From positions 62,001 to 126,000 of the forward strand of contig CAYXTO010000003.1 of NCBI GenBank assembly GCA_964468045.1: a DNA stretch of 64,000 nucleotides. Reading direction: 5' to 3'. The notes below the pieces were generated by a model. It searched no databases. It had not been told where the DNA came from and was given only the letters and a program-made list of their open reading frames with translations. Within the stretch, counting starts at the first letter, position 1. The number at the start of each line of letters is the position of its first letter. This document shows, piece by piece, positions 32,677-39,985 of the stretch. The position numbers were made by a program, and so were the translations under genes. Origin of the DNA: JAWKXU01 sp964468045 (GTDB lineage: Bacteria; Pseudomonadota; Alphaproteobacteria; Sphingomonadales; Sphingomonadaceae).

Positions 32677-34331
32677 GGCCGGTAAAGCCCCTGATCGGGT
32701 AGGACGACCCCTACATCCTTGGCGTAACCGTCCCAGGCGGCCTTGAGCTGTTGCAGCCGTTCCGGCTCCCGTGTGCTCAGATCGGTGGTTTCGCCCGGAT
32801 CATTGGCGAGATCGAACAATTTCCATTCGCCATTGCCGATATCCACGATCTTCCAGTCGCCTTGCCGGATCGCCCGCGATCCGAACAGTTCGACGCCGTA
32901 GGCTTCATCCTTGCCATAGACCCGGTCGCTCTTGCCCTTGAGATAGGACACCCAGCTTTTGCCGCGGATCGGCTCCACTTGCCGCCCATGGAAACGGCCC
33001 TTGTGATCGGGGATGCCTGCCAGATCGAGAAAGGTCGGCGCCACATCGGCAACGGAAAGAAAGGCGGTGCCGATTCCCCTCGGCTGGCTCAGCCCCTTGC
33101 CCGTGATGAAGGAAACGGTCCGCGTGCCGCCTTCGGTGGCATAGGCCTTGTAAAGCCAGGAAGGCGCGGTGGCGGCTTGCGCCCAGCCGGGGCCGTAGGC
33201 GATGAACGATGTCGCGCTGCCGCGATTGTCGAAGCTGTTGTCGGCCGATGCCGCAAGCGCCTGGAATTGCGGAATTTCGGAATGCGTGAGATCCAGCCCT
33301 TCGGCGCCATTGTCGGCAAGGAACACGATCACGGTGTTGTCATATTCCCCCGTCTCCTTCAGAGTCTGGATCACCCGGCCGACATTCTGATCGAGCCGGT
33401 CCACCATTGCGGCGTAGATCTCCATGTCGCGCGCGGCGACGCGCTGTTCCTCGGCGGATAGCGTGTCCCATCCTCCCCGGCGCAGCTGGGGTTGATGGGC
33501 CGCAACCTTGGGATCAAGCAGGCCCAGCTCGATCTGGCGCTTCAGCCGCTGCTGGCGCAGCGCCTCGAAGCCTGCGTCATATTTCCCGCGATACTTGGCG
33601 ATCTCCTGAGGCCGCGCCTGAAGCGGCCAGTGCGGCGCTGTGAAGGCGAGATAGGCGAAGAACGGCTTCTTGCCGTCCGGCCCGGCCTTGGTTGCCTTCA
33701 ACTGGTCGATCAGCTTGCTGGCGAAGGTGTCGGAAGAATAGAAATCATCGGGCAACTTCGAGAGCGTCTTGCCGTTTTCCCGATAGGTCGCGCCGAACCG
33801 CAGCCCGCTGAGCTGGGGATTTTCCGCCAGCCCTATGCCGAAATGATTGTGCCCGCCTTGCAGGAGCGCGAATGTGTGCTGGAAGCCGCGCGCGTGCGGG
33901 TCCTGCTCCGGGGTGACCCCGAGATGCCACTTTCCGGAAAGCAGCGTGCGATAGCCGCCGGCTTGCAGCAGCTCCGCCAGCGAGGCCACCTGCGGGCGCA
34001 GATAGCCTTCATGCCCTTCCTTGCCGCGCTGGTTGGGGGCGACCAGTTCCGCCATCGTGCCGAGACCCGCGCGATGATTGTCGGTGCCCGACAGCAGCAT
34101 CGAGCGCGTGGGCGAGCAGGTGGGGGCGGTGTGGAAGCCGGTAAGGCGAACCCCACTGTTGGCAAGCGCATCCAGATTGGGCGTGTCGATCTCGCCGCCG
34201 AAGGCGCCGAGGTCCGAATAGCCGAGATCGTCCGCCACGATGATGAGGAAGTTGGGCTTCTCGGGGGTTTCGGCATGGGCTGTGCCGGACAGGGCAGCGA
34301 TGGCTGCCAGAGCAAGGATAAAGCGGCGCAT
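32673..34331 (-). CDS. Secreted arylsulfatase (type I, formylglycine-dependent)
   Basis: The 552-residue enzyme would hydrolyse sulfate esters to alcohol and sulfate in the periplasm. ATG 34331 gives a signal peptide cleaved after AHA (residue 20). Metal ligands ADDLGYSD follow, and then the sulfatase signature TCSPTRSMLLSG with Cys72, the residue that becomes formylglycine. Further motifs are YRTLLSGKWHLG and VIFLADNGAEG. The FGE gene overlaps it by 4 nt and would supply the modification. An open frame upstream of 34331 does not look coding. Confidence 0.93.
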   Translation of the reverse strand: MRRFILALAAIAALSGTAHAETPEKPNFLIIVADDLGYSDLGAFGGEIDTPNLDALANSGVRLTGFHTAPTCSPTRSMLLSGTDNHRAGLGTMAELVAPNQRGKEGHEGYLRPQVASLAELLQAGGYRTLLSGKWHLGVTPEQDPHARGFQHTFALLQGGHNHFGIGLAENPQLSGLRFGATYRENGKTLSKLPDDFYSSDTFASKLIDQLKATKAGPDGKKPFFAYLAFTAPHWPLQARPQEIAKYRGKYDAGFEALRQQRLKRQIELGLLDPKVAAHQPQLRRGGWDTLSAEEQRVAARDMEIYAAMVDRLDQNVGRVIQTLKETGEYDNTVIVFLADNGAEGLDLTHSEIPQFQALAASADNSFDNRGSATSFIAYGPGWAQAATAPSWLYKAYATEGGTRTVSFITGKGLSQPRGIGTAFLSVADVAPTFLDLAGIPDHKGRFHGRQVEPIRGKSWVSYLKGKSDRVYGKDEAYGVELFGSRAIRQGDWKIVDIGNGEWKLFDLANDPGETTDLSTREPERLQQLKAAWDGYAKDVGVVLPDQGLYRP

Positions 34332-34416
34332 CAAGCGTCTCTCCGTAAGTTCGGTGGGATGCGGCCACGACCCCGGGAAGGAAGATCGCGGCCGCAGTCC
34401 CGGGTTGGCGGCTGCC

Positions 34417-35358
34417 TTATTCGGCGGCCTCCAGGGTCTGTTGCTGGTCCGGAACGATCGCCCGGCTACGGCTGCCGTCGATCGCGATCGGCACGTCTCC
34501 GGCGATCGTCGCGCGGCGCAGGGTCCGGCGCTGAAGCCCGAAGTCCGCGATGGCGCGGTGCTGGGTGGAACGATTGTCCCAGATCGCCACGTCATTCGCG
34601 TGCCAGCGCCAGCGCACGGTGTTCTCCGGCTTGGTCACATGCTCCTGCAGGATCGCGAGAAGGCGCTGCGAATCCGGTCCGCTCAGCCCGACGAACTTCT
34701 TGACGAAATGGCCGACAAGGAGCGCTCTTTCGCCGGATTCGGGATGGACCCGCACCACGGGGTGCTCGGTCTCGTAAACCGTCGAAGCGAAGATCTGCTT
34801 GTGGTAGTCGATGCGGTCGGCAGGGGCATTCGCAAAAGCCGATGCATAGTCATAGTCGTTGGTGTGGACAGCCCAGAGGTTGTCGACCAGCGTTTTCAGC
34901 GCATCAGGCAGTTCCTCATAGGCGGTCACGCCATTGGCCCACAACGTGTCGCCGCCGGCTTCCGGAATAGTGATCGCGCGAAGGATCGAAGCTTCCGGAT
35001 AGTCAGGCACGAAGGTCACGTCGGTATGCCAGCTCGAAGCGGCGTAGCCTTCCTTGGAGTCCAGATCGAGCAGGAACCTGGAGCCTTCGGCGACCGGCAC
35101 TGTCGGATGCGCCACCGGCTCGCCCAGGCGCGCCGCAAAAGCTTCCTGGCCGGCATCGTCCAGATGGACCTGGTCGCGGAAGAAAATCACCTTGTGCCGG
35201 ATAAGCGCGGCGCGGATGGCCGCGACGGTCGCGTCATCGAGATCCCCGGATAGGCGGATACCGCGAATCTCGGCACCGATCCGGCCTGCGACCGGCACGA
35301 TGTCCAGCGGACTGTCGGTTTCTCGGGCGTTCACGAAGTCATGCGTGATTACAGTCAT
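34417..35358 (-). CDS. atsK: AtsK-like Fe(II)/2-oxoglutarate-dependent sulfate-ester dioxygenase
   Basis: AtsK-type enzymes oxidise the alkyl chain of sulfate esters with 2-oxoglutarate and O2, releasing aldehyde and sulfate. The 313-residue protein has the HxD pair His111/Asp113 in SSWHTDVTFVPDYPEASILRA and the distal His267 in STQHRA. A basic RRTLRRA segment would bind 2-oxoglutarate. The wording around HTD and LWAVHTNDYDYAS is closer to AtsK than to taurine dioxygenase. It lies between the second dioxygenase and the arylsulfatase. A taurine or 2,4-D type substrate cannot be excluded. Confidence 0.85.
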   Translation of the reverse strand: MTVITHDFVNARETDSPLDIVPVAGRIGAEIRGIRLSGDLDDATVAAIRAALIRHKVIFFRDQVHLDDAGQEAFAARLGEPVAHPTVPVAEGSRFLLDLDSKEGYAASSWHTDVTFVPDYPEASILRAITIPEAGGDTLWANGVTAYEELPDALKTLVDNLWAVHTNDYDYASAFANAPADRIDYHKQIFASTVYETEHPVVRVHPESGERALLVGHFVKKFVGLSGPDSQRLLAILQEHVTKPENTVRWRWHANDVAIWDNRSTQHRAIADFGLQRRTLRRATIAGDVPIAIDGSRSRAIVPDQQQTLEAAE

Positions 35359-35379
35359 GAGTATTCTCCTTTCAGGAAT

Positions 35380-36255
35380 TCAGGATTTGGGGCTGGGGCC
35401 GACCGGGCGGTCGCCAATGATCGTCACCCGTTCCATGTGGCGGGCGTCGGTGTAGTCCGGCACGGCGTAGTGCTGCGTGGCGCGGTTGTCCCAGAAGGCG
35501 ATGGAGCCGGGCTTCCAGCTCCAGCGGACCTGGAATTCGGGGCGCTTGACCTGGTCGAAGAGGCGCGTCAGCAGCGCTCGGCTTTCACTCTCCTCCAGGC
35601 CGACGATGCGGCGGGTGAAGACCGAATTGACGTAAAGGACCTTTTCTCCCGTTTCCGGATGGATCCGGACGATGGGATGCTCAACCGGAGGATATTGAGA
35701 TCTCAGCGCTTCACGCTTTTCCTCGGTGTCGAGGAATTGCAGGAAGATTTGCGGATCGTGGATCGCGGTCAGGCCGTCGATCTGTTCCTTGGTGTCATCG
35801 TCCAGCGTTTCATAAGCCGCCACCGCATTGGCGAAGACCGTGTCTCCGCCCAATGCAGGGGAAACGCGCTGGATCAGGATCGAGGCTGCGGAGGGCTCCG
35901 CGCGGAACGTGGTGTCCGCATGCCAGTTGCCATCGCTTGTCTGCCGGTACTTGCCTGCCAGTTCCTGCGAAATGAGCGGCAGGATCTCCGGATAGTCCGG
36001 CAGCGAGAATACCGGATGCACCTCCAGTTCGCCGAACGCCGCGCCAAGCGCGATATGCTGCTCGCGCGTCAGGTTCTGGTCGCGGAAGAACAGCACCCGG
36101 CAGTGAAGCAGTGCCGCGCGCAAGGCATCCCGCGTCAGATCGTCCAGAGGACGGGAGAGGTCTATACCGGAAACGAGTGCGCCAAGGCTTGGCTGGAGAG
36201 GGGTTGCCTCGAACAGCTCGGTCGGGGCGTCGCGTTCCAACAATTGGATTGTCAT
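35380..36255 (-). CDS. TauD/TfdA-family Fe(II)/2-oxoglutarate dioxygenase
   Basis: The 291-residue protein is a second member of the family, clearly diverged from its neighbour. The iron ligands are His112/Asp114 in DGNWHADTTFRAEP and His262 in RATQHYAVPDY, and an arginine in RHMERVTI would bind 2-oxoglutarate. ATG 36255 is used because MTIQLLERDA begins the family-like N-terminus and GGAGAA precedes it. It sits 17 nt after the TonB-dependent receptor gene. Two dioxygenases imply two classes of ester or sulfonate. The substrate is not readable from the sequence. Confidence 0.87.
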   Translation of the reverse strand: MTIQLLERDAPTELFEATPLQPSLGALVSGIDLSRPLDDLTRDALRAALLHCRVLFFRDQNLTREQHIALGAAFGELEVHPVFSLPDYPEILPLISQELAGKYRQTSDGNWHADTTFRAEPSAASILIQRVSPALGGDTVFANAVAAYETLDDDTKEQIDGLTAIHDPQIFLQFLDTEEKREALRSQYPPVEHPIVRIHPETGEKVLYVNSVFTRRIVGLEESESRALLTRLFDQVKRPEFQVRWSWKPGSIAFWDNRATQHYAVPDYTDARHMERVTIIGDRPVGPSPKS

Positions 36256-36272
36256 CGAAGTTCTCCTTTCCC

Positions 36273-38732
36273 TTACAGTTTGGTGCGCAGGGTCACGCCA
36301 TAGGTCTGGGGCTCGCCGACCTGGCCGGTGACGATGCCGGTGTTCGCTGGCGAAAGGCTGAGGAAATAATCCTTGTCGAACAGGTTCTTGCCCCAGATCG
36401 AAACGTCCCACAGTCCGTCGGTCGAGCGGAAACCGAGGCGGGCATTGGCAAGGCCGTAGGCAGGGATTTCCGCCCAGGCCGAGTTGCTCGACGACGTGTT
36501 GAACGAGGACCGGTGCGACCAGTCGGCATGAGCGTAGAGTTCAAGCTCGCGTTCTCCGAGCGAGCCCACCGGCAGATTGACATCGGCGCCCAGCGAATAG
36601 GTGAATTTCGGCACGCCCGGCAGCCGTTCGCCGGACAGGTCCTGAATGCCGGAGATGTTGAGCTGCTCTACGGCCTGCGGGGCGTTGGTATATTCGCTAT
36701 AGGTCGCATCGGCATAGGCGATGGAGGCATTCAGGCTGAACCGCTCGCTGGGAGCGAAGGTCAGATCGGCCTCGAAGCCGCGCGAGCGAACCTTGGGGAT
36801 ATTGGCGATATACTGCCTGTAGTTGACCGTGTTCTGGACCTGCTCGGTGATCGCGGTCTGGTAATCCGAGATCTCGGTCCAGTAGAGCGCGCCATTCAGC
36901 GTCAGGCGGCGATCGAGGAACTGCGACTTGAAGCCGACTTCGTATGCATCGACCTTTTCCGGCCTGACCTCCGCTTCGATCCCCGGCGGCAGATTTGTAA
37001 GGTTGAGGCCGCCCGACTTGTTGCCGCGGGAATAGCTTGCATAGAGAAGAGCATCGGGGGCGATCTTCCAGCTCAGCGAGATGAGGCCCGACAGGCTGTT
37101 GTCGGTGAAGCTGGTGGAATAATCCGTAATCGGGTTGAACTGGCTCCGGATGCCGGTGGCCGCCGCCTGCAACGCCGGCAGGGTGGAAAGATCGATACCC
37201 GCGACCCAGAACTGGCTGAAGGCGCCTTCCTTCTTCTCATGGGTGTAACGCAGGCCGCCGGTCAGCGTCAGCGCATCGCTGACCTTCCAGTCGAGCTGGC
37301 CGAAGGCGGCGACCGTCCTGGTCTGCGGCGTCGAAGTGGAATTGGCTTCGAAGCCGTCGAGCGCCGCTTCCCATGCGGCAAGGGGAGTCGGTGCGGTCGG
37401 CGGCCTGTTCCAGAGCGCCGCCGCCGGTCCATAGGCTGACTTCCCGTAGCCCCGAATGATCTGCCAGAAATAATAGCCGCCCACGACATAGCTGACCGGC
37501 CCGTCGCCTTTCGAAGCCAGACGAATTTCCTGGCTGAACTGGCGTTGCCGGTTCGATTGCTGCGCCTTGGTGATGATTGGAAGCGAGGTGCTGTCGCCAT
37601 CATTGGCCGGATTCCAGTCCCACCAGCGATAGGCGCTGATGGCGGTCAGCGCCGCGCCGCCGAGATCCCAATCCAACTGCCCGGAGACGCCGTAGCCCGC
37701 CATGTTCGACTGGTAGTGGCCGTCAGCCTCGCCGCGACGGGCAAAGGGATCGATCACCGGCAGGACATAACCCGGGAAGCGGGACGCTCGCGTGGTGAAA
37801 TTGTTGGGGATTGTGGTCCCGTCTTCATAGGCGGTGTTGTTCGCGACGAAGAGATTCATCACGAAGTTCTGCTTCTGGCGCGAATAGTCGCCGATGATCT
37901 TGAGCTCGACGTTCTCGCTCGGCGTGAACAGCAACTGCCCGCGAATGCTGGCGTTGTAATAGTCCTGCGCCCGCTCGTCCTGCGTCACATTGTAGAGGTA
38001 GCCCCGCCGTTCGGTCAGCGCTCCGCTGATGCGCACCGCCAGCAGTTCGGGGACGAGTCCGCCGGATGCGGAGGCGCGCAACTGGTAGTAACCGTAATTG
38101 CCGACCGATGCTTCGCCGGAGAACTCCGGATCGAAGCTGGGCTTGCGGCTGGTGATGTTGATCACGCCCGAGGTGGTGTTCTTGCCGAACAGGGTGCCTT
38201 GCGGGCCGCGCAGCACCTCTATGCTCTGCAGGTCGACGAGGTCGAACTGGGAAAGCCCGACACGGCCGTAATAGACATTGTCGATATAGAAGCCGACGCC
38301 GTTCTCGAGGCCGTCGTTGGTCAGCGCGACATTGCTGCCCAGGCCCCGGATATTGATGTTGGTGTTGCGCGGATTGAAGCTGAACACCTGCAGGCTGGGC
38401 ACCTGCTGCTGGATCTGGGTCAGCGTGTAGTCGCCGCGCCGCTCGAGCGATTCCGCGCTGACGACACTGAGCGCGATCGGCACGTCCTGCGCGTTCTCGT
38501 CGCGACGGCGCGATGCAGTCACGACAATGGCGTCCGACAAGTCGCTTTCGGCAAATGTCGAGAGCGAAGCCGAGGCATCGGTCGCGGTATTGATGTCGCT
38601 TTCAGCATGCGCAGCAGCGGGAAGGGCCAGGAAGGCGCTTCCTGCGAAAAAGGCAGCCTTGTGCCTGGAGGAAAGGCGCGGGGCGGTTCCCCTCTTTTTT
38701 GCCCGCGCGCCGAAATGAACGAATGAATTCAT
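36273..38732 (-). CDS. TonB-dependent outer-membrane receptor
   Basis: The 819-residue protein imports substrates across the outer membrane using TonB energy. It has a long basic signal ending near AAHAES, then a TonB-box-like DAIVVTASRRRDENAQDVP. The plug domain has QQVPSLQVFSFNPRNTNINIRGLG and LRGPQGTLFGKNTTSGVINI, and the barrel ends in TYGVTLRTKL. ATG 38732 starts the signal sequence. It heads the operon, so the likely cargo is an organic sulfate ester or sulfonate rather than iron. A 0.6-kb structured leader precedes it. Confidence 0.92.
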   Translation of the reverse strand: MNSFVHFGARAKKRGTAPRLSSRHKAAFFAGSAFLALPAAAHAESDINTATDASASLSTFAESDLSDAIVVTASRRRDENAQDVPIALSVVSAESLERRGDYTLTQIQQQVPSLQVFSFNPRNTNINIRGLGSNVALTNDGLENGVGFYIDNVYYGRVGLSQFDLVDLQSIEVLRGPQGTLFGKNTTSGVINITSRKPSFDPEFSGEASVGNYGYYQLRASASGGLVPELLAVRISGALTERRGYLYNVTQDERAQDYYNASIRGQLLFTPSENVELKIIGDYSRQKQNFVMNLFVANNTAYEDGTTIPNNFTTRASRFPGYVLPVIDPFARRGEADGHYQSNMAGYGVSGQLDWDLGGAALTAISAYRWWDWNPANDGDSTSLPIITKAQQSNRQRQFSQEIRLASKGDGPVSYVVGGYYFWQIIRGYGKSAYGPAAALWNRPPTAPTPLAAWEAALDGFEANSTSTPQTRTVAAFGQLDWKVSDALTLTGGLRYTHEKKEGAFSQFWVAGIDLSTLPALQAAATGIRSQFNPITDYSTSFTDNSLSGLISLSWKIAPDALLYASYSRGNKSGGLNLTNLPPGIEAEVRPEKVDAYEVGFKSQFLDRRLTLNGALYWTEISDYQTAITEQVQNTVNYRQYIANIPKVRSRGFEADLTFAPSERFSLNASIAYADATYSEYTNAPQAVEQLNISGIQDLSGERLPGVPKFTYSLGADVNLPVGSLGERELELYAHADWSHRSSFNTSSSNSAWAEIPAYGLANARLGFRSTDGLWDVSIWGKNLFDKDYFLSLSPANTGIVTGQVGEPQTYGVTLRTKL

Positions 38733-38764
38733 GTTATACAATGCCCTGAAACCTTGAGAGAAAA

Positions 38765-38855
38765 TGCGGTCCGCAAGCCTGCGCTGGTGGCAGGCTGGGG
38801 CCGACGAAAAGCCGGCAGCGCAGGCGGGAAGCCCGTTCCGTAACGCCGGACCGCA
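38765..38855 (-). promoter_or_regulatory. Structured RNA candidate with alternative hairpins in the organosulfur leader
   Basis: As RNA from the minus strand, UGCGGUCC (38855-38848) can pair with GGACCGCA (38772-38765), directly followed by UUUU. Inside, GCCUGCGCUG (38825-38816) pairs perfectly with CAGCGCAGGC (38786-38777) around a smaller GCCGGC/GUCGGC hairpin. The 3' arm of the 10-bp stem can instead form a local GCCUGC-N7-GCAGGC hairpin (38795-38777). Two mutually exclusive folds, one ending near a U-run, are what an attenuator or riboswitch would show. Confidence 0.5.
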
Positions 38856-38926
38856 GTAAGGGTCGGCGGACAGCCGGAAGCATCTGGCAAGCCCCAAGCA
38901 AGCCAGCGTCGACTGCGCTGAGATCA

Positions 38927-39025
38927 CGAAGATGGATGACGGGCGCCTACGCGCAGCTCCAGCGTGTCACTGGAAGCATCGAAGGCGATTCAGGTCAGCC
39001 TGACAGGCGCCCGCTCATCTCTTCG
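38927..39025. repeat. 99-bp imperfect palindrome enclosing three hairpins
   Basis: The arms are CGAAGA-TG-GATGA-CGGGCGCCT (38927-38948) and AGGCGCCCG-C-TCATC-TCTTCG (39005-39025). They give 20 paired bases with two small bulges. The 56-nt interior holds three more hairpins: TCAGG-CTGA-CCTGA, ATCG-CCTT-CGAT and TCCAG-N7-CTGGA. It could be a folded RNA domain in the operon leader or a small palindromic mobile repeat. It matches no riboswitch I know. Confidence 0.6.
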
Positions 39026-39029
39026 TCGG

Positions 39030-39059
39030 CTATGGATTAGCGGTTGAATGCATGCGCAT
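39030..39059 (-). CDS. Candidate nine-residue leader peptide (MRMHSTANP)
   Basis: ATG 39059 follows GATGAGGTGATACG, which has a strong ribosome-binding site at good spacing. The frame ends in TAG at 39030-39032 after MRMHSTANP. The peptide lies between the promoter and the 99-bp palindrome. It could be a leader whose translation controls folding downstream. It has no cysteine, but two methionines in the first three codons. Chance occurrence cannot be excluded. Confidence 0.4.
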   Translation of the reverse strand: MRMHSTANP

Positions 39060-39225
39060 CGTATCACCTCATCGAAGTTGAGGGGAACACGGTGCTTGGC
39101 GTTGTCGCCTGAGCATCGCGCGCTTTAGCGGTTGGTAACGCGGAGCAAGCTGCTTCCCGATCAAAAGCCGCGGATCCCGAAGAAATGAATGAGGCAGACG
39201 GGATCAGACTTGCCTCTTGAAACTC

Positions 39226-39254
39226 TAGCTAATGAGTAGACATAGGGTCGTCAA
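39226..39254 (-). promoter_or_regulatory. Candidate sigma-70 promoter of the organosulfur operon
   Basis: On the minus strand, TTGACG (39254-39249) and TAGCTA (39231-39226) are separated by 17 nt. Transcription would begin near 39218 and give a leader of about 490 nt before the receptor gene. Confidence 0.48.
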
Positions 39255-39354
39255 TGATAGTTTGTCTTTGCGACCCGTAAGCTGAGCCATGGTGAGCCAG
39301 TTTTGCGGCGGGTTGCTGTTCGGGGGTCCGCCTGCGGATTCGTGGCGGGGGTCC

Positions 39355-39969
39355 CTAGCGGCTTTCCTGTTTGACCAACGCTGGCGCCATCAACTCCCGC
39401 GCTTCGGGACCGCTCCAGTCGAAATCCCCGGCAATTCGCCAGACCTCGCGTCCTTCCGCGTCGTACAGGACGGTCATCGGCAAATTGGCACCGCCATAGT
39501 GGAACGCCAGTTCGTTTTCCGGATCCAGCCATGGTTCCAGCTTCCGGTAGCCGTTTTGCTTGAAGAACGACTCAACCTTGGACGCGCCCTGCATGTCCTG
39601 GCTGATGGTGACGACTCGTAGCTTGCCTTCCATCCGGCTGGCCAGTTCGTCCAGCAACGGCATTTCCTTCACGCAGGGCGCGCACCACGTTGCCCAGAGA
39701 TTGATCAATACCGGGGCGCCCTGCAGGTCAGGCAGGTGGAGCTTTTGCCCATCGGGATCGGCAAAGGTGAAATCGGGCAAGCGGCTGCCCGCATGGCTGC
39801 CATCGGGCGATCCTGCCGCTGTCGCCGGGCTGCCAGCATTGGCCTGCTCCTTCGCCGCCGGTTGCGCTGGCGGCTGGCTTTGCCTATCGCAGCCGCCAAC
39901 CATGACGGTGAGGCCAAGGACGGCAAGTGTGAGCGACGGCGACGGCAATCGGGATAGGGATCTGTCCAA
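39355..39969 (-). CDS. TlpA-family thioredoxin-like lipoprotein
   Basis: The 204-residue protein has a signal with lipobox VGGC (Cys27) and an Ala/Gly/Pro-rich linker. A thioredoxin fold follows with WATWCAPC (Cys96/Cys99), then MPLLDELA and the cis-proline segment NLPMTVLYD. It is probably a membrane-anchored periplasmic thiol oxidoreductase, of the kind that serves cytochrome maturation or reduces target proteins. The start is TTG 39969, with GGAG about 6 nt upstream and no ATG available before the signal. The argH start codon on the other strand is only 16 nt away. Confidence 0.82.
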   Translation of the reverse strand: MDRSLSRLPSPSLTLAVLGLTVMVGGCDRQSQPPAQPAAKEQANAGSPATAAGSPDGSHAGSRLPDFTFADPDGQKLHLPDLQGAPVLINLWATWCAPCVKEMPLLDELASRMEGKLRVVTISQDMQGASKVESFFKQNGYRKLEPWLDPENELAFHYGGANLPMTVLYDAEGREVWRIAGDFDWSGPEARELMAPALVKQESR

Positions 39970-39985
39970 GGGAGGCTCCAACCAG

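Larger units (their letters stand above)
38733..39354 (-). other. 622-bp gene-free leader of the organosulfur operon
   Basis: No protein gene of normal size fits here. On the minus strand, in transcription order, it holds a sigma-70-like promoter (39254-39226) and a nine-codon frame behind a strong ribosome-binding site (39059-39030). A 99-bp branched palindrome (39025-38927) and a second fold with long-range 8- and 10-bp stems (38855-38765) follow. The 3' end carries TTTT and then the receptor start. The 100 bp next to tlpA include two GGACCCCCG copies and hold no recognised terminator. Confidence 0.6.

Noticed and set aside
38733..39225. Known riboswitch (cobalamin, SAM-I, SAM-II, TPP) before the receptor gene
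   Set aside because: None of the conserved core sequences of these classes is present, so the leader is reported as a novel candidate.
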